From an uncultured Spirochaetota bacterium (GTDB lineage Bacteria > Spirochaetota > Spirochaetia > Treponematales > Rectinemataceae): 35,914 nt of DNA. A program made the translations under genes and the position numbers. The notes under the pieces are model-generated. The model searched no databases, was not told where the DNA came from, and saw only the letters and a program-made list of their open reading frames with translations. Of this stretch, positions 24,701 through 33,011 are shown piece after piece (position 1 is the first letter of the stretch; the number at the start of each line of letters is the position of its first letter). The stretch lies in assembly GCA_903821875.1 (NCBI GenBank), contig CAIJMU010000025.1, forward strand, positions 1 through 35,914. The letters run 5' to 3'.

Positions 24701-25824
24701 CCATCGTGAGGACCAACGAAGCAGATGAACCCGTAACCCTGGCAGTCAAGATTTCCAAGACAGGACTCAGGGACCAGGGCAAGGAATTCCAGCTCGTGCT
24801 CGCCGCGGCTAAAGCCGAGCTTGATTCCGCAGAAACGGAAATTGGCTACGCAAGCGACGACAGCGCAACCTTTGTTACCCAGAATCTCGTGCTACCTGGC
24901 ACGGGAATACGCGGATCGACGATCAACTGGTCCTCGCTCTCAGCCAAGGCGCTCAGCGATTCTGGAGTCCTCACTCCGCCTCTTGGCCAGGACGAGAAGG
25001 TGACGCTCCGTGCCACCCTGGTTAATGGCCCAAGCCGCGCGACACGCGATTTTACGGTGGTCGCCAAGGATTACTCGGTCTTTGCCGACCTGGCAAACCT
25101 TGCCTTGACCTTCTCCCCCAGCGATTCTGAAAACCATGTCACCGCAAAGCTGGGTCTTCCCGCCGCTGGCGCGAACAAGACTAAAATCACCTGGAGCGCT
25201 GACCAGCCCGACCTGGTCGCATCCAATGGCGACGTGAAACGCCCCGAGGGCAGGGATGTTAAAGTCACCCTCAAGGCTGTGATCAGCAAGGCAGACCGAA
25301 GCACCGAAAAGACCTTCACCGCGAATGTCATAGATGTGACGATGTTCAGGATAACGACAAGTATAGCAAAACAGATCGCCGACAAGAAGCTCCAGAACGT
25401 AAGCGTCATGGAGACACCCCAGGGTATTTCCATAACGGCTGGCGGATTGGCCTTCGGCGCAGATTCGGGTGACATCAACAAGGACGTCGCAGTCAAGCTG
25501 GATCTCCTGGGCGTCATACTCCAGAACCTCGACAAGAACGGCGATCTCCGTAATGCCAAGATCGTGATAGAGGGGCATTCGGCAGTGGGAAGCTCCGGAA
25601 AAACGGACAATTCCGATGCCCCGAAATCCGACATGACCGTGTCCAAACTGCGAGCCGAGGGAGTAATGAAGTATTTCATCAGCCGCAACTATGTTTCAGC
25701 AGCGGTGATTGCCTTTGTCGGCTACGGCAGCACGAGGCCGATCGCAGAAGCCAAGGACGCAAAGAACCGCCGTGTCGAGATCATCATCGTAAAGGACAAC
25801 GCTGTTGAGGAAGGTTCGAAATGA
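21745..25824 (+). CDS. Outer-membrane protein: beta-barrel, BIG2, ten aBig-type repeats, OmpA-like C-terminus
   Basis: The 1359-residue product starts at ATG 21745 (AGGAG five bases upstream) with a signal peptide (about 1-27). Residues 28-196 alternate aromatic and polar residues and end in LGLRYIL, as in a small outer-membrane barrel. A BIG2 Ig-like domain follows (207-290, with WTVDDQKIATIDDSG). Then come ten repeats of about 90 residues of the aBig_2 type, each with a GDS, an NLSLP strand, GSTITW and a VTLTA strand. Residues 1200-1352 are OmpA-like, with VGYGSTRP and NRRVEIII, likely for peptidoglycan contact. It probably anchors in the outer membrane and links it to the wall. A frame back to 21553 exists but lacks a signal peptide. 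The stop overlaps the next gene. Confidence 0.82.
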   Translation: MLQSPNKRHVLGGVLAIFLSAAMSGQALLLDSVDFAMTGGLPLGGYNEVAKATQGWQSGLNFVYNLDRSFGSFISVENLFWYPAQSYLSFGTGIGVLGGLTFRTVVLAIPKAGELKLGFSLGYGFMAHVVTGTWTGSTSTSGFFDQMGLAEGEITWSFDRSPINLYIKPRYLFASEQKGFSAQELSIGLGLRYILRKDSMTKLFRAVESVSITSVSPTLVEGQSFAFAAAVVPIDATNPAIRWTVDDQKIATIDDSGNLHALKFGDTTIRVRSVDGEKTNTVDVSVKLPLRQIADMTVPSLATGNTLASITNPLTLPKTALDGTPISWKSSDAEIIADDGTVTRPAFSDGDKNLTLKLTTSRDGQSESKEISFTVKALPKDAAAALDEDAKALSVGYAQGDSESSVTANVQLPVKLGAGSSVEWASNSEIIVADGSVARPPFKTGDSTVVLTAKVKKGEAFVDRQFTLIVKAAPMTPMELVELDATGVAITYSDGDTVDTVTQNVSMTTAGDNGSVIIWSSDAPGLVNSFGLVTRPVGKDGLAKLTASVKNGKEASKDVVFALTVLDNSVNVDAAAIAITFAKGDSEQSVTKKLGLPLKGKNGTAISWTSSDEKLLHVADGSVVRINEEDAPVTLTAQVTKNKLVASLEVQVSLAAAKAELDAAALAIGFATDDSADYVSANLSLPATGERGSAVTWTSLTPARIAGDGSVVPLLNKDEKVTLRASLSNGPSSAIRDFVVTVKDGAVAADLAALALGFGSGDSDTSVTKNISLPLKGANGTLMSWTSSNTALLPTPTAATAADKAKDAVIVRNNENDEGVVLSVKVTKGNLREQSRDFTLVLAAAKAELDAAALAIGFTTDDSADYVSANLSLPATGERGSTVTWTSLTPARVGSDGSIVPPLNKDEKVTLRAALSSGPSSATRDFAVTVKDGAIAADLAAIALGFGSGDTEMAVTQKIVLPLKGANGTTITWTSSNTDLFGNDGTIVRTNEADEPVTLAVKISKTGLRDQGKEFQLVLAAAKAELDSAETEIGYASDDSATFVTQNLVLPGTGIRGSTINWSSLSAKALSDSGVLTPPLGQDEKVTLRATLVNGPSRATRDFTVVAKDYSVFADLANLALTFSPSDSENHVTAKLGLPAAGANKTKITWSADQPDLVASNGDVKRPEGRDVKVTLKAVISKADRSTEKTFTANVIDVTMFRITTSIAKQIADKKLQNVSVMETPQGISITAGGLAFGADSGDINKDVAVKLDLLGVILQNLDKNGDLRNAKIVIEGHSAVGSSGKTDNSDAPKSDMTVSKLRAEGVMKYFISRNYVSAAVIAFVGYGSTRPIAEAKDAKNRRVEIIIVKDNAVEEGSK
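23713..25338 (+). repeat. Three tandem two-domain repeat units inside the OmpA/aBig gene
   Basis: Units begin at 23713, 24277 and 24808 with a phrase encoding AKAELD; the periods are 564 and 531 bases. Each unit codes for two aBig-type domains. The first two units share long near-identical DNA (for example CTATGTGTCAGCCAACCTGAG in both), so the duplication is recent. The 33-base difference is an insertion encoding a Pro/Thr/Ala-rich loop (TPTAATAADKAK) in the first unit. The third unit is more diverged. Confidence 0.8.
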
Positions 25825-28800
25825 GGAACAAAGGAAGAACGATGACGCGGCAATCGCTCGCGCTCGGCACCCTCGCCTTCCTGGCGGTTGGCTGCAGTGA
25901 CATGATCTATTCGCTCCGGCCACTGACGCTGGACACGAACAAGGCGACGGCGGCGGGGGAGCAGATCGAGTCGAACATTGCCTGGGCGAAAATGAATAAC
26001 AGGAACAATGTCTACGAAGATTTCCTGATGCCAGAGCTTTTGTCGGGATCCACGATCACCTGGACCTCGCCCGACGGTTCGGTCTCGACCAACGGGCCCG
26101 AGGCCCTGGTCGAAAGACCGACGAACGCAAACAAGTATGTAACCCTGACCGCCACGATCAGTTATGGGATTGCAACCGTCACCAAAACAATCAAAGTCGT
26201 AGTTAGGAAGATTCCTGCTGCTCCAGGAACCGATCCCGTGGTCGACCAGGGGATTGTCGACGAAGCCAAGGCATCCCTCGCCGCCGGGGGAAGCGCCTTC
26301 GGCTTCGCTCCTGGACAGGATTTTTTCTCGGCCACCAGTTCGATTGCCTTTCCGAGTACCGGCCCCGACGGCACGTCCATAGCCTGGGAAACAAGCGACC
26401 CTTCGGTCATCGGTCCTGATGGAACGCTGGTTCGCCCCCCTGCAGGGAGCGGCAGCAAGACGGTCATAGTTACCTCTAAGATCAGGCGCGGCAACGTGAT
26501 CGTTACTGAAACCTATACGATAATAGTACCCGAAGCCCCAGCCGTTCCCGCCGAAGCCGTCGCAGCTGACACAGCGAGTCTCTCGCCGGTCTTTGAAGGC
26601 AGCGACACCCTGAGCCATGTGACTGCTGATCTCGACCTTCCTGCCTTTGGGGCTTCCGGCTCGGTAATTAAATGGACTTCAAGCAATCCGACAGTACTCG
26701 GCTCCGACGGGCAGGTTACCAGGCCTACGGATGCCGCCGCTACAGTCATCCTCAGCGCAGAAATTACAAAGGACGGAGTCACGGAGACCAAGTCCTTTAC
26801 GGTGCTGGTCGCAGCCCTCCCTGCTGACCCCGTACTCGTACTCCGCAGAGATAAGACCAACCTCAATCCACTGTGGAAGGCAGGCGATTCGCCCGGGTCG
26901 GTGACTGGCCCCATGGAGCTTCCGACCTCAGGGCCAGGCGGCAGCACCATCACCTGGGTCGCAACACCTACTGGCGTCATCGACCCACTCACCGGTAACG
27001 TCATCAGGAGTTCGACCGATACACCCGTAACCCTCACAGCGACTATTAGCTATGGGAAAGCGCCCAACACCAAGACTGATACCAAGACCTTCGACGTTTC
27101 GGTCCTGAAAATCCCGACCGACCCAGCGGTAGCTGCAAAGGAAGACGCAGCAAGCATCGCGATCGGCTATCCCCAGGGGGATTCGCGCTTCAGCATCACC
27201 GATGACATCAAGCTCCCGACCATCGGCGACGATGGCTCGATTATCACATGGACTTCGTCCGCACCCGGCCTGATAGGAATCGGCGGAACGGTCACCAGGC
27301 CGAGCTACACTGCTGGCGACAAGACGGTCACGCTTACTGCCGTGGTCCAGAAGGGGAGCGAGACTGTAATCAGGACCTTCACCGTCATCGTGAGTGCGCT
27401 ACCAAAATCTGCAGCCGATGTGGTCGCGGCAGACAAGGCCAGCCTCGAAATCGGCTTTGTTCCTGGCGACACAGGAGGTACGGGAGGCAAGGTCACCGGA
27501 GCACTGAGCCTGCCGACCACTGGTCCTGCGGGAAGTACCATCACGTGGGTACAGACTAGCCCCACCCCCGCGACAACTCCGATCATCGACACCGATCCAG
27601 TAGGTGGACTCGGAGGCATCACCAAGCCGACAACGGCGACGACGGTTACCCTGACGGCGACGATCAGCTCCGGAACGGGGGCCGACCTAAAGACCGAGAC
27701 CAAGACTTTTACCTTTGCTGTTGAACCAGCGCCGACGGCTTCGGCCGATATCGTCGCTCAGGACGCGGCAGTCCTCGAACCGGTCTTTGGCACTGGGGAA
27801 ACCAGTACATCGGTGACAAAAAACATCAGCCTGCCGACGACCGGTGTCAACAACTCAACGATCACCTGGGCGGCCAGCCCCGCCGGTGTCATTGCGACAC
27901 CCTCGGGTACGGTCACAAGGCCGAGCCTTGCCAGCGGCGATGCCATAGTCGTCCTGACCGCCACTATCCTAAGCGGAACTGCGCCTAACGTCGTAAGTAC
28001 TACCAAGAACTTTACAGTCAAGGTAGAAGCCATCGATCCCTCGACGCCCGCAGAAAAGGCGCTCGCCGACAAGGCCGCTACAGTACTCGGCTTCGATAGT
28101 GGGGATGGAACCATCCCAACAGGTGGTACCTACCCCGTCGTCACCGGCCCCCTCACCCTTCCCGCCATCGGGCCCTATGGCTCGACCATCACCTGGGTGC
28201 AGACTACGCCAGCTACACCGGTCATTGTGTACACCGATCCAGGACTGCCGACGACCGGCTTTGTCAAACGGCCAGATGCCGACACGACAGTAGCCCTCAC
28301 GGCGACCATTACATCCGGTACGGGCGCTGACAAAAAGACCGAGACCAAGACGATCACTGTCACCGTAACTGCACCGAACCCGGTCTATACTCCCGCCCAG
28401 AAAATAGCCGAGGATGCCGTGATGGCAGCTCCGACCTTTGCAAGTAGCGATGGCACGAACGCTGTCACGAACAACTTCACGCTGCCGAGTGTGGGTCCCT
28501 ATGGCACGAGCATCAGCTGGGCAGTAAGCAAGACCGCGAGCAGCGACACGAAGGTGCTGGACTTGCCGACCAGCAATCCAACCGCGCCGGCACCCTGGGA
28601 CATCACAGTGACCAGGCCAGTAATTGGACAGGCTGATGTCTATGTCATCGTGACGCCGACCTATAGCAATGGCGGCACAACGAAGACCGGAGCGCCGATC
28701 TACCTCAAGGTCAAAGCCCTGGGATCGACGGGAACGGTGGCTCTGACCATCAATTTTACAGCGCCCAGTGCGCCAACCTTCAGCATTACACCGACTGCGG

Positions 28801-29030
28801 CAATCAAGCTGAACAAGTATGCAGCAGCGCCTGAGTCCATAGCTGTCGACGCTGCGAGCGGCTTTACGAGTTACCAATGGGTCGTCAATGGTGCGGTTGT
28901 TTCGACGACCGCCGCAGCAACGATCTCGAGCGTAGGGCTCCCCACAGGACCCAACAAGGCTGCCCTGTTCGCCATGAAAGATGGCGTTCTCTGGGAAGCA
29001 GATTTCACCTTCACGGTGGTGGAGGAATGA
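25821..29030 (+). CDS. Predicted lipoprotein with nine aBig-type Ig-like repeats
   Basis: The 1069-residue product has a lipoprotein signal (LGTLAFLAVGC, lipidated Cys25). Nine Ig-like units of about 95-115 residues follow, each with a strand ending in LPTTGP, then STITW, a TRP turn and a TLTATI strand, and closing with a Pro-ended linker such as VSALPKS. The last 100 residues are a different module (INFTAPSAPTFSI, SYQWVVNGAVVS, DGVLWEADFTFTV) that recurs in the next gene. Units 6 and 8 are closest to each other, again suggesting two-domain duplication. The start overlaps the previous stop (ATGA), with AGGAAGG upstream; ATG 25842 is an alternative. Likely a surface-exposed filamentous lipoprotein; ligand unknown. 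Confidence 0.8.
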   Translation: MRNKGRTMTRQSLALGTLAFLAVGCSDMIYSLRPLTLDTNKATAAGEQIESNIAWAKMNNRNNVYEDFLMPELLSGSTITWTSPDGSVSTNGPEALVERPTNANKYVTLTATISYGIATVTKTIKVVVRKIPAAPGTDPVVDQGIVDEAKASLAAGGSAFGFAPGQDFFSATSSIAFPSTGPDGTSIAWETSDPSVIGPDGTLVRPPAGSGSKTVIVTSKIRRGNVIVTETYTIIVPEAPAVPAEAVAADTASLSPVFEGSDTLSHVTADLDLPAFGASGSVIKWTSSNPTVLGSDGQVTRPTDAAATVILSAEITKDGVTETKSFTVLVAALPADPVLVLRRDKTNLNPLWKAGDSPGSVTGPMELPTSGPGGSTITWVATPTGVIDPLTGNVIRSSTDTPVTLTATISYGKAPNTKTDTKTFDVSVLKIPTDPAVAAKEDAASIAIGYPQGDSRFSITDDIKLPTIGDDGSIITWTSSAPGLIGIGGTVTRPSYTAGDKTVTLTAVVQKGSETVIRTFTVIVSALPKSAADVVAADKASLEIGFVPGDTGGTGGKVTGALSLPTTGPAGSTITWVQTSPTPATTPIIDTDPVGGLGGITKPTTATTVTLTATISSGTGADLKTETKTFTFAVEPAPTASADIVAQDAAVLEPVFGTGETSTSVTKNISLPTTGVNNSTITWAASPAGVIATPSGTVTRPSLASGDAIVVLTATILSGTAPNVVSTTKNFTVKVEAIDPSTPAEKALADKAATVLGFDSGDGTIPTGGTYPVVTGPLTLPAIGPYGSTITWVQTTPATPVIVYTDPGLPTTGFVKRPDADTTVALTATITSGTGADKKTETKTITVTVTAPNPVYTPAQKIAEDAVMAAPTFASSDGTNAVTNNFTLPSVGPYGTSISWAVSKTASSDTKVLDLPTSNPTAPAPWDITVTRPVIGQADVYVIVTPTYSNGGTTKTGAPIYLKVKALGSTGTVALTINFTAPSAPTFSITPTAAIKLNKYAAAPESIAVDAASGFTSYQWVVNGAVVSTTAAATISSVGLPTGPNKAALFAMKDGVLWEADFTFTVVEE

Positions 29031-32000
29031 GGAACATGAAACAGCGAAACAACCCTGGCATCACCGCGATCATCCTTGCAGCCTTTGCGCTTGGGGGATT
29101 TCTAGCGTCCTGTGCCGGCCCCTTTGGAGGCAGCAGTGCCTTGGGGGATACGACCCGGATCGACAACCAGGCGACCCTGCCGGGCATGGGAGCTATCAGG
29201 CTCATCCTCCCCGCAACGGGCGCTTCGCGTGGCACCATCATTCCAGCCATCCTCGCCAGCGCCCATCACTACAAGATTACCCTGACCCCAAGCACGGGTC
29301 CGGCCGAGGACTTTGAAAACGTGACGAGTAGCCCCTGGACCAACGCCAACGTTACGCCAGGGGATTACAGCCTGATCGTCGAAGCCTACAACTCCGCTTC
29401 GACAAAGAGCGGCAGCTCTGATTCGATTTCAATCACCGTAACCAGCGGTGTGACGACGACGACGAGCATCGCGATAGCAGCCACCGGCACCCAATCCATG
29501 ACGGGGACCGGGACCCTGGGCACGACCATTTCCTGGCCTGTCACTGCGGTCGATTCGGTGACCGTCACCCTCTACAAGCAATCCGAGTTCCTCCAAGCCG
29601 GAGCCACTGCGGTTCCCCTGGGAACGCTTACTCCCGATTACACGACCGGCAAGCTCCCCATCTCCACGAGCCTTCCGAGCGGGAACTACGTCATGGTGGT
29701 CCAGCTTTCGAAGGGCGGAGTGCTCTACCCGCCCCTCTACGAGGCTGTGCAGATCTATGATGGATCCACGAGCGATAGCACGGGTACGGGCACGGGCTCG
29801 ACCACCACAACGGGCCTCAGCGTCACGGCGACCGAACTCGGAACGGCGCCGACTGCGCCGACGGGGCTGTTTGCCACAAAGGCTGCCGACGGGAAGGTGA
29901 CACTCTACTGGACAGACGCTTCGAACACCGAAACCGGATTCAAGGTCTACAAGGATGGAGTGCTCCAGACCCCGAGCCTCTCGGCTCTGGCAACTTCCTG
30001 GACTGATACAAGTACGACAGCCGCAAGCACGGGATACACAGTGGCTTCGTACAACGGGCTCGGGGAAACGATCTCCACGGCACTCGCCCTCACGGCTGTA
30101 ACCGGAATCACGGTACCGACTTCCGTCACCGTGGCGGGCGACGCCACGCGCATTCCCGTAACCTTCGCACCGACTACTGCCACCTTCCAGGACATCACCT
30201 GGACTTCGAGCGATCCGACGATTGCGACAGTCGATGCCTCGGGCAATGTCACGCCACTCAAGCCAGGTTCGGTCACTCTCACGGCGACCCCGCGGGGCGG
30301 TGGCACGGCGAAGACCATCCCGGTCACCGTTCCGACCTCGCCGACCTATGTCGGACTCAAGTTCGAGCTGCCCGCTAGTTCCACTTCCCTCAAGGACAAT
30401 CTCGCCGGTACCACTCCCCTCATCAACAAAGGGACAAGCCCCACCGATGTCATCACCTTCATGCCGCCCGAGGGCGTGGATTCCTACACCTGGTCCATCG
30501 ACGGCGGTACCGACACTTCCGCAAACCCGGGGACGCTGAGTCTTGATTCTGGAACCTTGACCGGGGGAACCGTTTCGACAAGTCCCGCGGGTACTTCCCA
30601 CACTGTCACGATCACCGTATGGAAGGATGGAACCAAGTATACGAAGACCGAAACCTTCATAGTACAGAATGATTCAAGTCCGATCACCACGGCCCAGACA
30701 GCCACCACGATCGCAAGCATCCTCAATGCAGACGATAGCTCGTCCGGCACGACACCCAAGACCATCACGGGCGACCTGAACCTTCCGAGCACCGGTCCGG
30801 GTGGTACCACGATAACCTGGGCCATGAACCCCGTGACCTACACCGATCCCAGCCAGGGAACGATCCAGCTCGTGGACGCCCAGGGCCACGTGACCAGGCC
30901 GAGCACTACAGCACAAACAGTCACCCTCACCGCGACCTTTTCAGGCGAGCCGATATCCAATGGGGTACCGACCACGACCACCCAGACCTACCAGGTATCG
31001 GTAAAACCAATTAGTACGGATACCAGCACGACCTGCGTCGAGACCGATCTCGCCACCATCATTCCCATCAGGCTGAGCACCGGTGATGCCCTGCCGACTT
31101 CGAGTCCGACAGTCTCCGGCCCGCTCGATCTGCCGAGCACCGGACCCTCAGGCACGGACATCACCTGGACGGCAAGCCCGGCCGGGATATTGGCTCCCGA
31201 CGGCACCCTCACGCGACCGGCGGTCGATACCACGGTCACCCTCACCGCGAGCGTGAGCAAGGGAACGAATCCCGTCATCACCGAGACCGTAACGACGACA
31301 GTCACGGTGCTCGCCAGGCCGACAACGACGATCGCCCAGGTAACCGAGGACGCCAAGGTCCTCGAACCCGGCTATCCCGATGGCACGGGCCCGCTTGTTC
31401 TCGACAGGAATATCGAGCTTCCGACCACCGGTCCGAACGGTTCACCCATCACCTGGACCGTGCTCAAGGCGGACGGAACCCCAGCTTCCTATCCCTCAAC
31501 CTCTCCGATCGATCCCTCGACCGGCAAGGTAACACTCCCAACGACGGGCACCTCGGTGATTCTTGTCGCGACCATAGGCGACGGCACTCCGCAGGTCGTA
31601 AAAACCTTCGATGTCACGGTCAAGGCCAAGGATACGACTACGCCAGCGACCAGCGACTCTCTTGCCCTCGAAATCGGCTTCCAGCCGGGTGACAATCCAG
31701 GCACCGTCACCGGCAATCTGACCCTCCCGACTGCCGGACCCAATGGCTCCACCATCACCTGGGCGGCCAGCCCCACGGTCGCAGCCGGCGGGCCGATCAA
31801 CCCGAGTACGGGTACGGTGACAAGACCGACAACAACGGCGCCGACCGATACGACGGTAACCCTTACCGCCACCATCACGCCGCCGACGGGAACACCGGTA
31901 ACCAAGACCTATGTCGTCACGGTACCCAGCAAGCCCCAGGTCGACGTGACTACCGCAACCCTCACCACCACTCAAATCACGCAATTGGTCGATTTCCAGC

Positions 32001-33004
32001 CCGGTGAGGGAAGCGGGACTCCACCTAGCATCAAGACGCTTTTTGATCTGCCGACGCTTGGCCCCGATGGCACGACGATCACCTGGACCTTCCCGAATCC
32101 CACGGCCTACAGCCCGACATCGACGACCTCGGTGCTGACCATTCCGTCAGCTCCCGGCCTTACCCTTGGAAGCGGAGATCCGATTCCAGTTATCGTCACC
32201 AGGCCGACGGTGGATACAACCGTGACACTGACGGCTACTGTCATCAAGAACGGCGTACCCGTGGTTATCAGCTATCCGGTGCTGATACCTGCCAAACCAG
32301 CCACCGATACAGCCTGCGTGACCGAGGATGCCACGCCAAGCACTATTTTAAAGGAAATTGTACTTTCCCCGGGCGATACGACAAGCACGACGACAACAGG
32401 TGGCGTGACGACCACAACTACCACGGTTACAGGCAACTTTGTCCTGCCCAGCACGGGAGCCGATGGCTCGACCATAGCCTGGACACCGACCAACACAGAA
32501 AATCCCGATCAAACAAGCATCACAGTCTGCGGCTTTCCACCAAGCCCGGGAAGCTATAGCTCCGGTCTACCCATCATCGTCACCCGGCCTGCCGCGGACA
32601 CAGTTGTGACCTTCACGGGCACTGTCAGCAAGGGAACATCGCCAGTCGTAACCCAGCCGGTCATCATCAAGGTGACGGTGAAGGGAACGGCAGCGACCAG
32701 TTCAAATGGATCGCTAACTGCGACAGTGTCCTTCGCGAACCCGAGCCAGCCGACCTTTAGCCTGGATGGGAATAACTCAATCATCTATAAGAGTTCGGCT
32801 ACGCCGACCTCGCTCACAGTCACCGCGACCTCAACGTTTGCGTCCTATACCTGGAAAGTCGATGGAGTGACACAAACAGTTACGACCAAGACCATCACGG
32901 TAAATGCCTCTGATTACGCGATTGGAAAGCATAGAATCTGGCTCTCAATACTCTCGGGCACCTATGTATATGATGCCTATGTGACCTTCGAAGTCAGGTA
33001 CTAA
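29027..33004 (+). CDS. Predicted lipoprotein with Fn3, BIG2 and six aBig-type repeats
   Basis: The 1325-residue product has lipobox FLASC (Cys29), then a Thr/Ser-rich N-terminal domain related to that of the next gene. It continues with a fibronectin III-like domain (APTAPTGLFATKAADGKVTL onward) and a BIG2 domain (WTSSDPTIATVDASGNVTPL). A module with YTWSIDGG comes next, followed by six aBig-type repeats and a terminal copy of the same module (YTWKVDGV, ending FEVRY). Threonine is extremely common, including a run of Thr codons near 32395-32430. The ATG overlaps the previous stop; ATG 29036 is an alternative with similar support. A longer frame from 28877 lies inside the preceding gene and is rejected. 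Likely surface lipoprotein of unknown binding. Confidence 0.8.
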   Translation: MRNMKQRNNPGITAIILAAFALGGFLASCAGPFGGSSALGDTTRIDNQATLPGMGAIRLILPATGASRGTIIPAILASAHHYKITLTPSTGPAEDFENVTSSPWTNANVTPGDYSLIVEAYNSASTKSGSSDSISITVTSGVTTTTSIAIAATGTQSMTGTGTLGTTISWPVTAVDSVTVTLYKQSEFLQAGATAVPLGTLTPDYTTGKLPISTSLPSGNYVMVVQLSKGGVLYPPLYEAVQIYDGSTSDSTGTGTGSTTTTGLSVTATELGTAPTAPTGLFATKAADGKVTLYWTDASNTETGFKVYKDGVLQTPSLSALATSWTDTSTTAASTGYTVASYNGLGETISTALALTAVTGITVPTSVTVAGDATRIPVTFAPTTATFQDITWTSSDPTIATVDASGNVTPLKPGSVTLTATPRGGGTAKTIPVTVPTSPTYVGLKFELPASSTSLKDNLAGTTPLINKGTSPTDVITFMPPEGVDSYTWSIDGGTDTSANPGTLSLDSGTLTGGTVSTSPAGTSHTVTITVWKDGTKYTKTETFIVQNDSSPITTAQTATTIASILNADDSSSGTTPKTITGDLNLPSTGPGGTTITWAMNPVTYTDPSQGTIQLVDAQGHVTRPSTTAQTVTLTATFSGEPISNGVPTTTTQTYQVSVKPISTDTSTTCVETDLATIIPIRLSTGDALPTSSPTVSGPLDLPSTGPSGTDITWTASPAGILAPDGTLTRPAVDTTVTLTASVSKGTNPVITETVTTTVTVLARPTTTIAQVTEDAKVLEPGYPDGTGPLVLDRNIELPTTGPNGSPITWTVLKADGTPASYPSTSPIDPSTGKVTLPTTGTSVILVATIGDGTPQVVKTFDVTVKAKDTTTPATSDSLALEIGFQPGDNPGTVTGNLTLPTAGPNGSTITWAASPTVAAGGPINPSTGTVTRPTTTAPTDTTVTLTATITPPTGTPVTKTYVVTVPSKPQVDVTTATLTTTQITQLVDFQPGEGSGTPPSIKTLFDLPTLGPDGTTITWTFPNPTAYSPTSTTSVLTIPSAPGLTLGSGDPIPVIVTRPTVDTTVTLTATVIKNGVPVVISYPVLIPAKPATDTACVTEDATPSTILKEIVLSPGDTTSTTTTGGVTTTTTTVTGNFVLPSTGADGSTIAWTPTNTENPDQTSITVCGFPPSPGSYSSGLPIIVTRPAADTVVTFTGTVSKGTSPVVTQPVIIKVTVKGTAATSSNGSLTATVSFANPSQPTFSLDGNNSIIYKSSATPTSLTVTATSTFASYTWKVDGVTQTVTTKTITVNASDYAIGKHRIWLSILSGTYVYDAYVTFEVRY

Positions 33005-33011
33005 GGGGAAT

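Noticed and set aside
24940-25578. Minus-strand frames of 200 or more residues opposite the Ig-repeat genes
   Set aside because: They mirror the repeat coding strand, lack start signals and motifs, and their repetitive look comes from the plus-strand repeats.
28877-29026. 50-residue upstream extension of the third operon gene
   Set aside because: It overlaps the end of the preceding lipoprotein gene and would place the lipobox far from the N-terminus.
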